From positions 16,373,001-16,437,000 of the forward strand of contig OX621241.1 of the NCBI GenBank assembly GCA_951640165.1: a stretch of DNA of 64,000 nucleotides, given 5' to 3'. Under the pieces are notes generated by a model. It was given only the letters and a program-made list of their open reading frames with translations. It did no database searches and was not told where the DNA came from. Both the position numbers and the translations under genes were made by a program. Of the stretch, positions 10,195-21,579 are shown in pieces; the stretch's first letter is position 1, and each line of letters starts with the position of its first letter. The DNA comes from Pseudoips prasinana (taxonomy: Eukaryota > Arthropoda > Insecta > Lepidoptera > Nolidae).

Positions 10195-12547
10195 ACTTCA
10201 AAAATGGTTGACAAATAACAAGGAGTTAGCACAAGAAATCATTAGAGAAAGAAAGAGTCAAGAAGAACACGTAGAGTTAAAGCTAGATGAGGTAGTGAAG
10301 ATACTAGGACTCTCTTGGGGTAGAGAATCTGATAGTTTCACGTATTCAATTAAATTTCCTCCGCAAACTGGATCTGTAACAAAAAGAACAGTTATTTCAG
10401 AAATTTCTCGGCTGTTTGATCCTTTAGGATGGGCAGCTCCATGTATTGTATCAGCGAAGGTCATGATACAGAAGTTATGGCTTGCTGGAATTGATTGGGA
10501 CGAAGAATTACCGGTAGATTTACTTATGGAGTGGAAAACATATCAAAAAGAACTTCTGAACTTACCTGAGTATGTTGTACCAAGATGGGTTGAAACTCGG
10601 GAAGATGATACATCTGTAGAATTGCACGCATATTGTGATGCATCCAATATGGCTTACGCAGCTGTTATCTATATAAGAGTAGTCGGATCAGATGGAATTG
10701 TTAATGTCAATTTAGTCACTGCGAAAACTAAAGTTGCTCCAATTAAGCAACTATCCATACCTCGCTTGGAACTGATGGGAGCAGTTTTATTAGCTAAATT
10801 AATCACAGAGGTTGCACAAATATTAGCCATAAGGAAACATCGACTACACTGTTGGACCGATTCAACGGTCGTTCTTGCTTGGCTTAATAAACACCCCAGC
10901 ACTTGGACAACATTTGTTGGCAATAGGATATCCGATATACTTAATAGTTTGGATAATACTCAATGGGGATATGTCAAATCTGCTGATAACCCTGCTGACA
11001 TAGCATCACGAGGCATGACTCCTTCAGAACTTTCAAAATCATCACTTTGGAGGCATGGCCCGACATGGTTAAGCAATGACACCATTGATTACACTAAACC
11101 ATCTTCTACTACAACTGATCTAGAAGAAAGGCCAGTAAAGAAGAGTATTAAGGTACATATAACAACCACTGAAACTGAACCATATTGGACTAAATATTCA
11201 TCATTGCAGAAGCTAATTAGAGTTGTAGCTTACTGTAAAAGATTTTTAAGATATAAACAGCACAAAGAAACTTACCTTACCAGGGATGAGTTGAGAGATG
11301 CTCTGGAAACATGCATTAAAAAATGCCAAGAACAAGAATTTATACAAGAACTAGAAGAAATAAAGAAAACAGGAAGTGTCAGTAAGAAAAGTAAATTGAC
11401 GCCTTTGTGTCCTATATTAGATGAACAAGGAATTCTACGAGTTGGAGGCAGAATTGAGAAATCACAACTGTCTGAAAGTATGAAACATCCAATCATTATG
11501 CCACAAAATAATCACTTTTCTACATTACTTGTTCGAGAAGCTCATCAAAATACTCTGCATGGAGGACCAACTTTGATGTTAAATTATCTGCGCACTAAGT
11601 ATTGGTTGATATCTGCAAAAACCTTGGTAAAGGCATACGTACGTAAATGTGTTGTATGTGTTCGGCATTCTGCAAATTTTAAAAATCAATTTATGGGCCA
11701 GTTACCTGCCTGTAGAGTAACTCCGGCTAAGCCATTTTTGCATGCAGGTGTCGATTTTGCCGGTCCAATCAATATAAGAGTGTCCAAAGGCCGTGGTAAC
11801 AAATCTTATAAAGGCTACATCTGTCTTTTCGTATGTATGACTACAAAAGCAGTGCACTTAGAGGCTATTAGTGATCTCACTTCAGAAGGTTTTATAAGTG
11901 GATTTATAAGATTTGTTGCCAGAAGAGGACATTGTAGTGATGTATGGAGTGACAACGGAAAGAATTTCGTTGGTGCATCTAAGGAACTACAATTACTAGT
12001 ATCTGCGGAACAGTCAGGGGTAGCTAGTGAAATTCGAGAATGGCTTAATAATAAAGGCGTTAAATGGCATTTTATACCTCCTCACGCTCCAAATTTTGGT
12101 GGGATTTGGGAAGGGGGAATAAAATCTACCAAATTTCATCTCAAACGTGTGATCGGTGACTCAACTTTGACCTATGAGGAAATGGCCACATTACTCTCTC
12201 AGGTTGAGGCATGTCTAAATTCCAGACCGATTTCACAAGTTTGTCAAGGTCCCGATGATCCAATGCTGCTTACTCCCGGTCATTTTATAATAGGGGAGCC
12301 TATGATTCTTGTGCCAGACCGAAATTACGAGCTTAGTAATATGAGTACATTAAAGAGATGGCAGTTACTGCAACGAATGACTCAAGATTTCTGGCGACGC
12401 TGGTCTCAAGAATTTGTAGCCTATATGTTACAGCGTTATAAGTGGGCAAAAAGAGAAACAAAGCCAAACATAGGAGAGGTTGTCCTTGTAAATGAGGATA
12501 ATTTGCCTCCAAGTAGGTGGTTACTCGGAAAAGTTGATATTTTTTGA
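10172..12547 (+). pseudogene. BEL/Pao RNase H and integrase
   Basis: About 790 residues. The RNase H region has HAYCDASNMAYAAVIY, PRLELMGAVLLAKL, CWTDSTVVLAWLN and NPADIASRG. The integrase has an HHCC zinc-binding start (REAHQNTLHGG, RKCVVCVRH) and the DDE core with GVDFAGP, VWSDNGKNF and FGGIWEGG. The reading frame is cut by the SINE at 12537 just before the conserved C-terminal tail, which reappears at 12821. All catalytic residues I can identify are intact. Confidence 0.9.
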
Positions 12548-12815
12548 TATATTTTGATATTTTTTTTTTTTTTTTTTTGACAATTTCACACAGATCATCC
12601 TAGCCCCTAACTAAGCAAGGCTTGTACTATGGGTACCAGGAGACGATATACATACATATATAAATAGATAAATACTTAAATACATGGAAAACATCCATGA
12701 CTCAGAAAGAAATATTCATGCTCATCACACAAATATTTGCACTTACCGGGATTCGAACCCAGAACCACCAGCTTCGTAGGCAGGAGCACTACCAACTAGG
12801 CTACGGTGATCGTCG
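12537..12815 (-). mobile_element. SINE family A inserted near the end of BEL pol
   Basis: On the minus strand a tRNA-like head (A box around TAGCCTAGTTGG, B box GGTTCGAATCC) leads to the shared body (GGTACCCATAGTACAAGC and GGGGCTAGGATGATCTGTG) and a long A-rich tail with TATCAAAA units (plus strand 12537-12580). The short duplication AGTTG (12532-12536 and 12816-12820) flanks it. Copies occur at 36399-36666 and 34806-34987. Confidence 0.8.
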
Positions 12816-12820
12816 AGTTG

Positions 12821-12933
12821 TCGAGAAGCATCCTGGTTCAGACAGAATCACTCGAGTTGTAACATTAAAATGCAATGGATCTTTATTAAAAAGACCAACT
12901 AGTAAATTGTGTATATTACCTGTTAGTAATTAG
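12821..12933 (+). pseudogene. BEL/Pao pol C-terminal tail
   Basis: After the SINE the sequence reads VEKHPGSDRITRVVTLKCNG and RPTSKLCILPVSN, ending in TAG. This is the typical last segment of Pao pol and would have joined directly to LLGKV at 12536. Confidence 0.85.
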
Positions 12934-13061
12934 TTTATTTCTGCTTAAGATAGATTATTGTTTTGTGACTTTCTGTTCGAGAGCCCCTTTGACCTCACGG
13001 TGGGCGGTTGTTATGTTTTTGTGAAAGGACCACTCCTTTGAGTCGTGCTTGGTGGGCGGAA

Positions 13062-13311
13062 TGTCCAAATTATAATACTTTAATTATTGTATGCAATTTT
13101 TGTTAATTCATAAATCACTAGATGGCGTTATTCACCTCGGCTGAATGGCGCTATGGTTTCGTTCACATCAAACATATACGTCTAGAAGGAAATTTTATGG
13201 TGTTGAGAATTTGTACGGTGACTTTTGTAAGTAAATAGAGCCTGTGTAAATATACGATTGTTTCAAGTGAAGTGTTGTCATTGGAAGAGTTCCTGGGTAC
13301 CAAATTTTACA
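13062..13311 (+). repeat. 3' LTR of BEL/Pao element
   Basis: This is the second copy of the 250-bp LTR, followed at once by the CATGT target duplication. No other copy of the LTR is present in the window, so this is not a tandem or multi-LTR array. Confidence 0.9.
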
Positions 13312-13316
13312 CATGT

Positions 13317-13888
13317 GTTTTATTAACCTACTTCAAAAAATACTTTAAAAAGACGCAGGTTATTAATTATTTTAACCTTTACTTGACGGTATGGTTTCTT
13401 TGACAATCTTGCTTCAATTGTTATTCGGTGGGACCTCACTTCGCCTAGTTATGAATCTTTAATTTATGAATAGCGGTTATATAAGCCTTAAAGCACACTT
13501 ATATAACCGCTTAGTAAACTACACCTACTGGGATAATGGTCACATGATAGTAACACTTAATTACAACTTAGAGATATGATTTTAGTATAACTATATAGGT
13601 CATTTCCAAATTGCGATCCTGACCAAATTTCAGATATTAATATTATTTAAGTATACTACATACGTCATTTCAACGTTGTGCTCTAGGCTGATTTTCAGCT
13701 ACGGCAGCCATTCTCAACGGCAGCTTAACAACTACGTAGAATACATTTAGTATACAAACACGGGCGCAATCTCCATTCCCACTCTCGTTCTTTAACCATC
13801 CGGATTATTTTAAATCACCGATGAACAAGTTCATATCCTGATAACAACATTAATTATAAGAAATACTGTAACTTCATTTTCCTTTCAG
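13317..13888. other. Intron between BEL element and exon 3
   Basis: AT-rich intron. The one notable structure is a 13-bp perfect inverted repeat (GCGGTTATATAAG at 13473-13485 and its complement at 13498-13510, loop of 12). No gene is seen. Confidence 0.4.
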
Positions 13889-14101
13889 TGATCTTAGTAT
13901 TTCCTGCCAACGATCCTGCAGTGTTGATGTCTGCGCAAATTCTTGCGGTGGTGGCGTGGGCGGGCTTTGCGCTGCAAGAGTTGGACTCCGCGAGACATCG
14001 CGTGCCGGCCTTACCTCTCTGTGTTACGCAGAGAACTGCATTGCCGTTTAGTGTCAACAGCTATTGGAATACGAGCCCTAATGCTGGACATTCATACATA
14101 G
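13889..14101 (+). CDS. Rotatin-like exon 3 of window
   Basis: The acceptor is CCTTTCAG and the donor is G|GTTAGT. The phase (G|TG) matches exon 2. The 70-codon peptide begins ILVFPANDPAVLMSAQILAV and has two predicted helices, then a loop rich in Ser and Asn. GC content rises clearly above the flanking intron, as expected for a coding exon. The last G joins exon 4 across a 13.2-kb intron. Confidence 0.75.
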
Positions 14102-14556
14102 GTTAGTACATCGCTTATATATATGTATAAATTGTATAATACAGTATGTATATACAACTAAAATGAGGAGAATAATGTTATAATATTTTTGTTAGATGCG
14201 TTGCCTTTTACGTTTTAATGCTGTTTTGTCGCCTGACTAAACATAAAAAAATATACCCTCTACATTAATGCGTGACCGCATTATCATAATTTCCCTTGGA
14301 GGCTATCTAATTTGCGCGATGATGAAGCTATGGGTATGCGGGGACTGTATGAAGCATGAACTCATAGTAGGGAGTTTATATTAGGTAACGCTTGGCAGTG
14401 CACTTGCAGATCTCGCAGTACAGAGTTAGCTATCTTATTACGAACATTTGATGCTAAACTCGAAAATAACGTGTCACGATTGATATTATGTAATCAGTAA
14501 CTGTTGTCTGATTTAGAATTTTAGGCAATAAAATGTGGAAATTCTGAAATAAGATG

Positions 14557-14714
14557 CGCTGAATTCTCAGTAGATAAATAGGACCGCTGGGTAAAGTGTA
14601 AGTGAGATGGATAGCTGGAATTTTTATAGAATTGTTCACTAATATTCCAGCCACCAATCTCACTTCTACTCTTATATTGAGTAGCGGTCCTATTTATCTA
14701 CTGAGAACTCAGCG
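14557..14714. repeat. 158-bp hairpin, MITE-like
   Basis: Outer arms at 14557-14588 and 14683-14714 are near-perfect reverse complements (CAGTAGATAAATAGGACCGC core). Inner pairs (GAGATGG with CCAATCTC, GCTGGAAT with ATTCCAGC) extend the stem. It has the shape of a small terminal-inverted-repeat element or a long hairpin RNA source. The rest of 14102-15002 is plain AT-rich intron. Confidence 0.6.
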
Positions 14715-15002
14715 ATAATAATTACGTTGACGATAATAATTAATAAAAAATCATACAATTAAAATCAAATGATACAAACTTGCACATTTAAAATATTAGT
14801 AGGATGTAAAAAAATGATAAGAACGACGACCGAAACTTAACAGCGAATATAATGTGCTGGTATTTTTCGGGTATATTTTATTATTTTTATATATCCTGTT
14901 AATATTATTAATATGAATGTTTCTGTCATTAGATTTTCGTTGATTGTTACATCACGTGAAAATGGCCGAAGGGGAAAATGTATATGGATTAGCTTCGGAA
15001 TG

Positions 15003-15140
15003 AAGATTAGATAAGATAAGATAAAGATAAATACACTTTATTGTACACCATTTACAGAACACAATTTATGATAAAGTTAATTATATTTAAAAAAAGGTAC
15101 AATTGGCGGTCTTATCGCTTACGCTATCTTATCGCTTAGA
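15003..15140 (-). repeat. LINE 3'-end fragment, copy 1
   Basis: GATAAGATAAAGATAAATAC and CACCATTTACAGAACACAAT, followed by GGTACAATTGGCGGTCTTATCGC, recur almost unchanged at 59905-60030. On the minus strand these end in a run resembling TTTATCTTATC, as a LINE tail would. No ORF is present. Confidence 0.5.
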
Positions 15141-16401
15141 TTAGTTTTGCCGTAAATTAACACTGGCTTTAAAAAAATGCTAAATCGCCAGAAGGCATCC
15201 TCTTTGGGGTTGCACCTCGGCTCAGGTGGTTACTGGCGTGAAGATGCAGGAGACTATCGGTTTTTAGGGACGTTTTATGCATAAGCCGTTCGTCCGTTTG
15301 TCATGGTCCGATGATACTCACGGTGCTTTTGCGGTCGTTTTGCGAATATAGCGCATAATATTTCCGATTATATCTGTATTGCCATGCTAATAAGACAAGG
15401 CGGCTTGAATAACTCTTGACATGAGAGTCACCACTGCCTACCAGAATAAAGAAATAAGTACATACTATTCATAACGGATAATTCTACACAACCACACGAG
15501 AATGCGAAATATATACGAGGGTGCGTTTTTAAGTTCGCGGAATGGGGGGGGAGGGGATAATAATAGGTCATTATCGGGATGGCCACGACTTCAGCCACTC
15601 AATATTAGTATAAATACCAAGTTTTATCTTAATTGGATCATTAGTCTCTGAACTATCGTCAAGCAAACAACTCAATCGGGAAGAAAGTGTGAATTATGGA
15701 AAAAATCGAGTACCGTGCCGTAATAAAGTTCCTTACCAAGCAAGGAAAGTCAGTTCAAAATATACTGGAAGAGATGGAATCCGTTTACGGGGACTCTTGC
15801 CCGGGTAAAACCATGGTTTACAAGTGGCACAGTCTCTTTAAACAAGGCAGGACCTCACTTGAAGACGACCCTCGGCCCGGACGGTCGCCCGAGGTGACTA
15901 CTCCGGAAATCATTAAAAAAGTCGAAAAAATTATATTGGAAGATGCCAGACTAAAGAAGAAACAGCTTGCAGAAATGGTTGGAGTATCGGATACGACAAT
16001 TTTCAAATTCTACATGATCATCTTGGCATGACAAAGGTCAGTGCAAGATGGGTGCCAAGAATGCTCACCCCGCCTCAAAAACAACGCCGCGTGGAGTGTT
16101 CTCGCACGTTTTTGGACCTCTGTATCGAAGATAAGGATGGACTTTTAAGTCGAATTGTTACTGGAGATGAAACTTGGGTTCATCATTATGAACCTGAGTC
16201 GAAACAGGACTCTATGCAGTGGCACAGAAAAGGCACACCACCACCCAAGAAGTTTAAAGTGTCACAATCGGCTGGAAAAATCATGGCAACAGTGTTTTGG
16301 GATTCGGAAGGGATCCTGTTGATCGATTATAATGATAAAGGCGTTTCTATAACCGGACAATACTACGGTTCCATCCTCGAGAGGTTAAAAGAAAGCATTA
16401 A

Positions 16402-16662
16402 AGAAATAAAAAAAACTTCGTTTAAAAAAACCGACTTCAAAAACTAAAAAGTATAAAAAAATTTGGCATTTGGCTTGGCACCGACTTCAAACCTATCAAT
16501 AAGTAGCACATACAAATTATAGTATTTCATTAATATTAAAGGTATTATGTTTGCGTAGAGATGTATTAAATTAAATCTTTATTAAAATATTTTTTTTTAT
16601 ACTTTTTAGTTTTTGAAGTCGGTTTTTTTAAACGAAGTTTTTTTATTCGTTACTTTTTAGTG
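16402..16662. repeat. Inverted repeat at the left end of the composite insert
   Basis: A block at 16403-16453 (AAAACTTCG, then AAACCGACTTCAAAAACTAA) recurs inverted at 16603-16655, making a foldback of about 250 bp. A shorter form of the same motif (TTTTGAAGTCGGTT) ends the composite insert at 18880-18893, so the whole 2.5-kb insert may be bounded by this repeat. Confidence 0.6.
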
Positions 16663-16914
16663 TCTAGCTATGGGTAGGACTACGAAACGTGCCGCGCGCC
16701 TCAAAACTATAGGTCCCAACAAACGAGAACGGAAAAAAGAAATATCCTCCGAAAAAATGTTGTTCGAAACTCTTTTTCACGTTCTTGTGAGACAGTAAAT
16801 AATCGAAAAGACCGTTTGTAAAGTAAGAAAATCTACATTAAATTACGTTCACTCTAAGAAAACTTGCACAGTACGAGTCTAGACTCGCTAAGATTCATGA
16901 AAGTCTGAACAGCA

Positions 16915-17237
16915 AGCGCATAGGTTAGGCCGTATTTATGACCATCTAGCTAACGAGCCTCTGTGCTGAGGGCTTATAGACTAGGTCTTATTAATGATCG
17001 AATAGCCATCAAGTCTTCTGAGCAGAGGGCATGAGTCCATGAAGACTAGGTCTTATTAATTATCAATTAGCTAACAAGTCTACTGAGCAGAGGGCTAATA
17101 GCCTAAATCTTATTTATGATTGATTAGTTAATGAGTCTGATGAGCACAGGGCTGTTTGACTAGGTAGGTCTTATTCATGATCGATTAGCCATCGAGTGTA
17201 CTGAGCAGAAGGCTCATAGGCTAGGTCGTATTGATGT
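16915..17237. repeat. Minisatellite of about 60 bp, roughly six copies
   Basis: Units share GGTCTTATTAATGATC, TTAGCTAACGAGTCT and CTGAGCAGAGGGCT. Unit starts fall near 16929, 16985, 17048, 17105, 17167 and 17225. The last unit is split by the LINE fragment below and resumes at 17813. Confidence 0.75.
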
Positions 17238-17812
17238 CCCGCTGCCAGCAGTGGTTTCGGCTGTGCTGGCGGCGACGAACGGATGGAACGCGGTGGCCGT
17301 ATTCTGTGAAACTGTTATGCTCAAGAAGGAGGCCGCCGAGCGCGAGAGGGAGCGCAACGATCCCTCTCGCAGAAGAACGAGACGGCGCCGATGAACCGAA
17401 CATTGACCCCAGTGTCCGCTTCATCGGCGCCTACGCTGGGAGCTAATCCCAGCGCGAGAGAGTATGCGGCGCCCGGCTGTCTTCTCCTCGATTGGGCGCC
17501 GCCCCTGGGACCGCTGGCGTTTGGAGGAAAAGAACTCCACTCGTCTTGTGTAAAGCGGTCCCGGGAAGAGGTAACCTGCTGTAGCTCAGGTAACACGCTT
17601 GTGCGTATTGGTCAGGGGTGGAGGCATTCAGGCCCCTCCTCTCCCCGGGTGAGAGTCTCGCGGACGCTCAGTACAGCGGAAGTACTGGAGAGATTGTTCA
17701 CGAGTACCCAGAGCCCCTGCTACAAGAGCTGTAAGGTTGGCTACCGTGGTGGTTTTAGCGGGTCGAGACCCATACCACGTGCGACTAGAGCATTTCCACC
17801 ACGTAAAAAAAA
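17238..17812 (+). mobile_element. 5'-truncated R1-clade LINE in the minisatellite
   Basis: A GC-rich insert ending in a short A run is flanked by GGTCGTATTGATG at 17225-17237 and 17813-17825. Its first 160 bases encode the C-terminal end of an R1-type ORF2 (NGWNAVAVFCETVMLKKEA, then an Arg-rich tail and TGA at 17392-17394). The rest is 3' UTR. The GC content contrasts sharply with its AT-rich surroundings. Truncation at the 5' end is normal for target-primed insertion. Confidence 0.8.
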
Positions 17813-17839
17813 GGTCGTATTGATGATCAAGATAACGAG

Positions 17840-18420
17840 TCGAGAGAGTTCGAGTCGGACTCGATTATTTTCCGTAGCAGCAAGTATTTGAGTTGATAGA
17901 ATGGAAGGTAAATTGCGGTTTACGATTTCTGACGCATTAAAAAAACTACTTACTAGATCTCGTTTAAACCAATTCTCGGTGGAAGTTTCTATTTGTTTTA
18001 GTTTTATCATTCTCTTATTTTAGAAGTTACAGGGGGGGGGGGGGGGGGCATTTTACGCCTTTGGACGTGTCTCTCACGCAAATTAAACATTTAAGAAAAA
18101 AAAAATATCATAAACCTCAATATCATTGTTGAAGACCTATCCATAGATACCCCACATGTATGGTATGATGAAAAAATTTATTTTTTAATCCATATCTATG
18201 GGGAACCCCCTAAATTTATTGTTTGTTTTTCTATTTTTGTGTGAATATCTTAATGCGCTTCACGGAATACATCTGCTTACCAAGTTTCGACAGTATAGTT
18301 CTTATAGTTTCGGAAAAAGTAGCTGTGACATACGGACGGACAGACAGACAGACATGAAAAATCCATAAGGTTTCCGGTTTTTTCCATTTGGTTAAAGAAC
18401 TCTAAAAATGGCAGCTATTC
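17840..18420 (+). repeat. GTCGGACTCG-family dispersed repeat, copy 1
   Basis: It starts with GAGTCGGACTCG and continues through GTGTCTCTCACGCAAA, CCTCAATATCATT, GAAGACCTATCCATAG and GTGACATACGGACGGACAG to GGTTAAAGAACTCTAAAAA. The same blocks occur in order at 26683-27085, and partially at 20700-20900 and 25470-25540. There is no ORF and no pol III box. It includes a run of 17 G at 18032-18048. Confidence 0.6.
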
Positions 18421-19300
18421 CGCATCAAACATAAGAAGAATCACGTAAATCGGTTCATGAATCTCAGCCTAATCGGTGTAGGTACGTACCTAAAAAATGC
18501 GCTTGTGCTAAAAGGTGCGCCTACATGCACTTCCAAAAACGAGCTTATACGTGCGTATTAAACGCTAGTCATCTGAAACTGTTATTAATGTTCATGCCAA
18601 GAAACACTTGAACAGTATGAGTCTAGCTAGACTCGCTAAGATTTAAAAACGTCTGTGCCAAAGACAATTCAATCGTCCACATAAACAAAAATTTTCATAC
18701 ATAAATGTCCATAAAATTAAAACTACTGGGCCAAACTATATAAAATTTTTATGGGACCAAATGGCAACTATTCCGCATCAAACTAAAAAAGAATCACGTA
18801 AATCTGATCATAAATCTCCGAGTAATCGGTGTACATACAAAAAAAAAAAAAAAACCGGTGAACTTGAGAACCTCCTCCTTTTGAAGTCGGTTAAAAAGGA
18901 GGGGAAAATTAACCAAAGGTGTCCTTCTTCTACACAACAACGCGCCAGTTCACAAGAGCCGTGTTGCTTTGGCTGCCCTGCATAACGTGGGCTTCGATAT
19001 TTTAGATCATCCACCCTACAGCCCAGACCTGGCTCCCAGTGATTACTACCTCTTTCCAAAACTCAAAAAAGAACTTCGTGGGAAGAAATTTTCTACTGAT
19101 GAAGAAGTGAAGGACGCGGTTTCAGCCTATTTTTCAAACAACAACAAAACATTTTTTTATGAAGGTATACATAAGCTAATTGAAAGATCTGAAAAATGTA
19201 TAAGGGTAGCAGGTGAATATATTGAAAAAGAAAAATAATTTTGTATTTTTATTTACACTTCTTACCCTCTATTTCGCGAACTTAAAAACGCCCCCTCGTA

Positions 19301-20322
19301 CGTCACATTAAGATTGCAAACCAAGTGTTAAACAAGTTCAACTCTCTTCGACATCAAGATTTATGTATTTATTTAAGTAACCGGATGCTCAACACTACAG
19401 TAGAATAATTTAATATAATTATTACACTAAAATGTTTCGAATTATATTTATATTATTCTATTCACGTGTGTACACTCAAGTATTCTTGTAACCTTTTTTA
19501 GTTGTTTACTGAATTGCTATTAGGTTTATAATTGGAATGACGTGGGTTGACGCACATGTCTGTTTAAAGTAAGAAACTTACCTTCAATACTAATGAAGTG
19601 AAGACAAGAGTCTAGAACTGATGAACGGGAATTTATGACCGGGTAGGATTGACGTCAGGGTAGGATGTCTTATTCGTTTTGTTACAGAAAGGGTTGTATC
19701 ACGTGCAATAAGTATAGCTATCCCAGAACACGTGGCCCATCACTGTTTGTAACAGCGAATGTTAAGAGCCATTTCACATTTTTGCGCGAATTTATAAGAT
19801 TTTAGTCTCCTCTATTACAATCTTAAGTAATTCCCAGAAATGATTGAATACATGTTAAATATGGATAAATCGTTTTTATTAACGCTTAATGCACAACAAA
19901 CATTTACGAAAAAAAAATTGCTTGCTCTGTAGTGACTCATCTCCCACAACCATTTTAATGAAAAATCTCCGCTGAGTCAATTTCAGAGTCCTGTATCTAG
20001 CAATAATACTTATGAACTAAGCTAATAAAAATACATTCAGCATGAGACATATATTTTATTCGTCGTTTAATGTAACAGATTCTTGAAATTTGTTACCATT
20101 AATTAATAATAAAATAAATCCTTACACCAATTTTAAAGTTTTACTTTGGAATTTCATAGTGATTTTTGGTTTAAATCAAGCGTAATCACTAAAATAAAAT
20201 GATACCAAAATAAACTATGTTCTTTGGAGAATCGAATTCTACAGTTTTTTTAAAAATACTTGCAATTACTTTGTCATAATATCGATGTGAACATCAGTTT
20301 AAATTACAATAAATTACTATAC
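19301..20322. other. Intron, nothing recognised
   Basis: AT-rich sequence without convincing ORFs, splice pairs or repeated motifs shared with the rest of the window. Confidence 0.4.
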
Positions 20323-20980
20323 ACGGGTGGGCACCGATTAGTACGGCGCGAGCGCCCATCAAGGTAGGGCCTGTGCCATTTTTCCCGCGTCCCGACTTTC
20401 GAGCGCTCGTATAGTGAAGTAATTCATATACTGCGACTACATAGTTTTGATTCGTTTTGTATATTTTCATAAGGTACGGTTTTATTTATTATAAAGTATG
20501 TATGTATGTAGATTTTAGTTTTTTGTAGAATAATTATATATTTTTGTTTCATTACTAGCTATGCGGCGCAAGGAATTCGAATACAGTTGCGTAAAAAAAA
20601 GCAAACGTGATAATTCTGCAGCTTTAAAAAAAGCGACAGAAGTGAGGTAGATACCTATTATTTTATTTACAATATTCGTATTTACTGTTACCGATTATTA
20701 TTCTTTTTCTATTTTTGTGTGAACCGCATTACAATGTTCACACATTTTAATGCGGTTCACAGAATACATCTACTTACCAAGTTTCAACAGTACAGCTCAG
20801 TTTCGTAAAAAAGTGGCTGTGACATACGGACGGACAGACAGACATGACGAATCTATAAAGGGGCCGCTTTTTGCCATTTGGCTACGGAACCCTAAAAATA
20901 GTCAAGCCGCCAGTTCATGACGAGAAAGATTCGACGCTGACGATAGAAATGGAATCCGAATTTTACAGAGGTAATAGTAA
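20323..20980 (+). mobile_element. Possible hAT-like transposon remnant
   Basis: The start CACGGGTGGGCACCGATTAG resembles hAT terminal sequences. An ATG at about 20560 opens RRKEFEYSCVKKSKRDNSA to a GT-containing end, and a second open stretch (IVKPPVHDEKDSTLTIEMES) ends before another GT at about 20970. Between them lies a partial GTCGGACTCG-family repeat (20700-20900). The remainder of a transposase is missing and no right end was found. Confidence 0.3.
20700..20900 (+). repeat. GTCGGACTCG-family repeat, 3' part
   Basis: It contains GAATACATCTACTTACCAAG, GTGACATACGGACGGACAG and GCCATTTGGCTACGGAACCC, matching the distal third of the copies at 17840 and 26683. It sits between the two coding-like pieces of the hAT-like remnant. 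Confidence 0.6.
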
Positions 20981-21579
20981 AATTTCGTGTCTTCTTTTGT
21001 AAAAGAAATAATCATTGTTCAGGTCGCAGACTACGTAGTTCAAGGACGAAGGATAATTGATTTCCAGTTTGTCTTAAATCAACTGTTTGATATTGAGAAA
21101 CATGAGTAAAAATTCGGTTGCAATCTAATTAATATCAAAATAGTGAAAGAAAACAAAATGGACTAATATACGTTTCATTTTACGTTTAATTATCCTTCTA
21201 CCATCGACTATGTAATCGTCCTAAAAAAACATCGCGTTGCATACAATAAAATTTGAAGAAATATTACTAGCACATAAACATTTAGTTTTGAGTCTGAAAG
21301 TTTCATTGATTCGACTAGGTGTCGAGGGTCTACTGCAATATGTTTTTTCTCCAATAAATTTTTATATAATTAGTGACAAACACTAAATAAACTTCTGTTT
21401 CAAACAAATAATTGTTAAAATGTTACGTAAAACTTCTGTTACCAAATCTTAACTTAATATTAATTAATTTAAGTAATGTTCAACTCCTATCCATCCTAAG
21501 GTCGTCTGGAATAGACCATCCTTTGTACAACTGATCTATTTAATATTTCATGTCATATGTATTCTTATGGTGTACTAGC

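Larger units (their letters stand above)
1909..13311 (+). mobile_element. BEL/Pao LTR retrotransposon, interrupted
   Basis: Two 250-bp direct repeats (1909-2158 and 13062-13311), starting TGTCC and ending TTTTACA, are flanked by the 5-bp duplication CATGT (1904-1908 and 13312-13316). Between them lie gag, protease, reverse transcriptase, RNase H and integrase in the BEL/Pao order. The LTRs differ at only one base that I see (T or C in ATCAAAYATATACG), which means a young insertion. The body is interrupted by a 5-kb LINE (3473-8499) and a SINE (12537-12815) and carries a nonsense codon and at least two frameshifts, so this copy is not autonomous. Confidence 0.92.
15696..19238 (+). pseudogene. 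Mariner transposase, frameshifted and interrupted
   Basis: The N-terminal part (15696-16031) has paired helix-turn-helix regions (IEYRAVIKFLTKQGKSVQNI, then KKKQLAEMVGVSDTTIF). After a frameshift, 16028-16401 carries the first catalytic Asp in RIVTGDETWVHHY and the PPPKKFK motif. The C-terminal part resumes at about 18894. Its second Asp block (LLHDN in copy 2) is disrupted here, and HPPYSPDLAPSDYYLFPKL gives the third Asp. The DD34D pattern belongs to mariner transposases, which cut and paste DNA at TA. Confidence 0.82.
15516..19298 (+). mobile_element. Mariner-family transposon, copy 1, split by a composite insert
   Basis: The terminal repeats CGAGGGTGCGTTTTTAAG (15516) and, inverted, CTTAAAAACGCCCCCTCG (19298) are each bordered by TA. 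The transposase is broken by a frameshift near 16000 and by about 2.5 kb of foreign repeats (about 16402-18893). The homologous second copy at 51744-52623 shows the uninterrupted join. Without the insert it would be about 1.3 kb, the family norm. Confidence 0.85.

Noticed and set aside
17321..17891. Host exons in the GC-rich segment
   Set aside because: The frame matches the end of an R1-clade ORF2 and the segment is flanked by a target duplication and an A run.
18032..18048. Functional G-quadruplex
   Set aside because: A pure 17-G run inside a repeat is more likely a simple-sequence expansion or a sequencing artefact.
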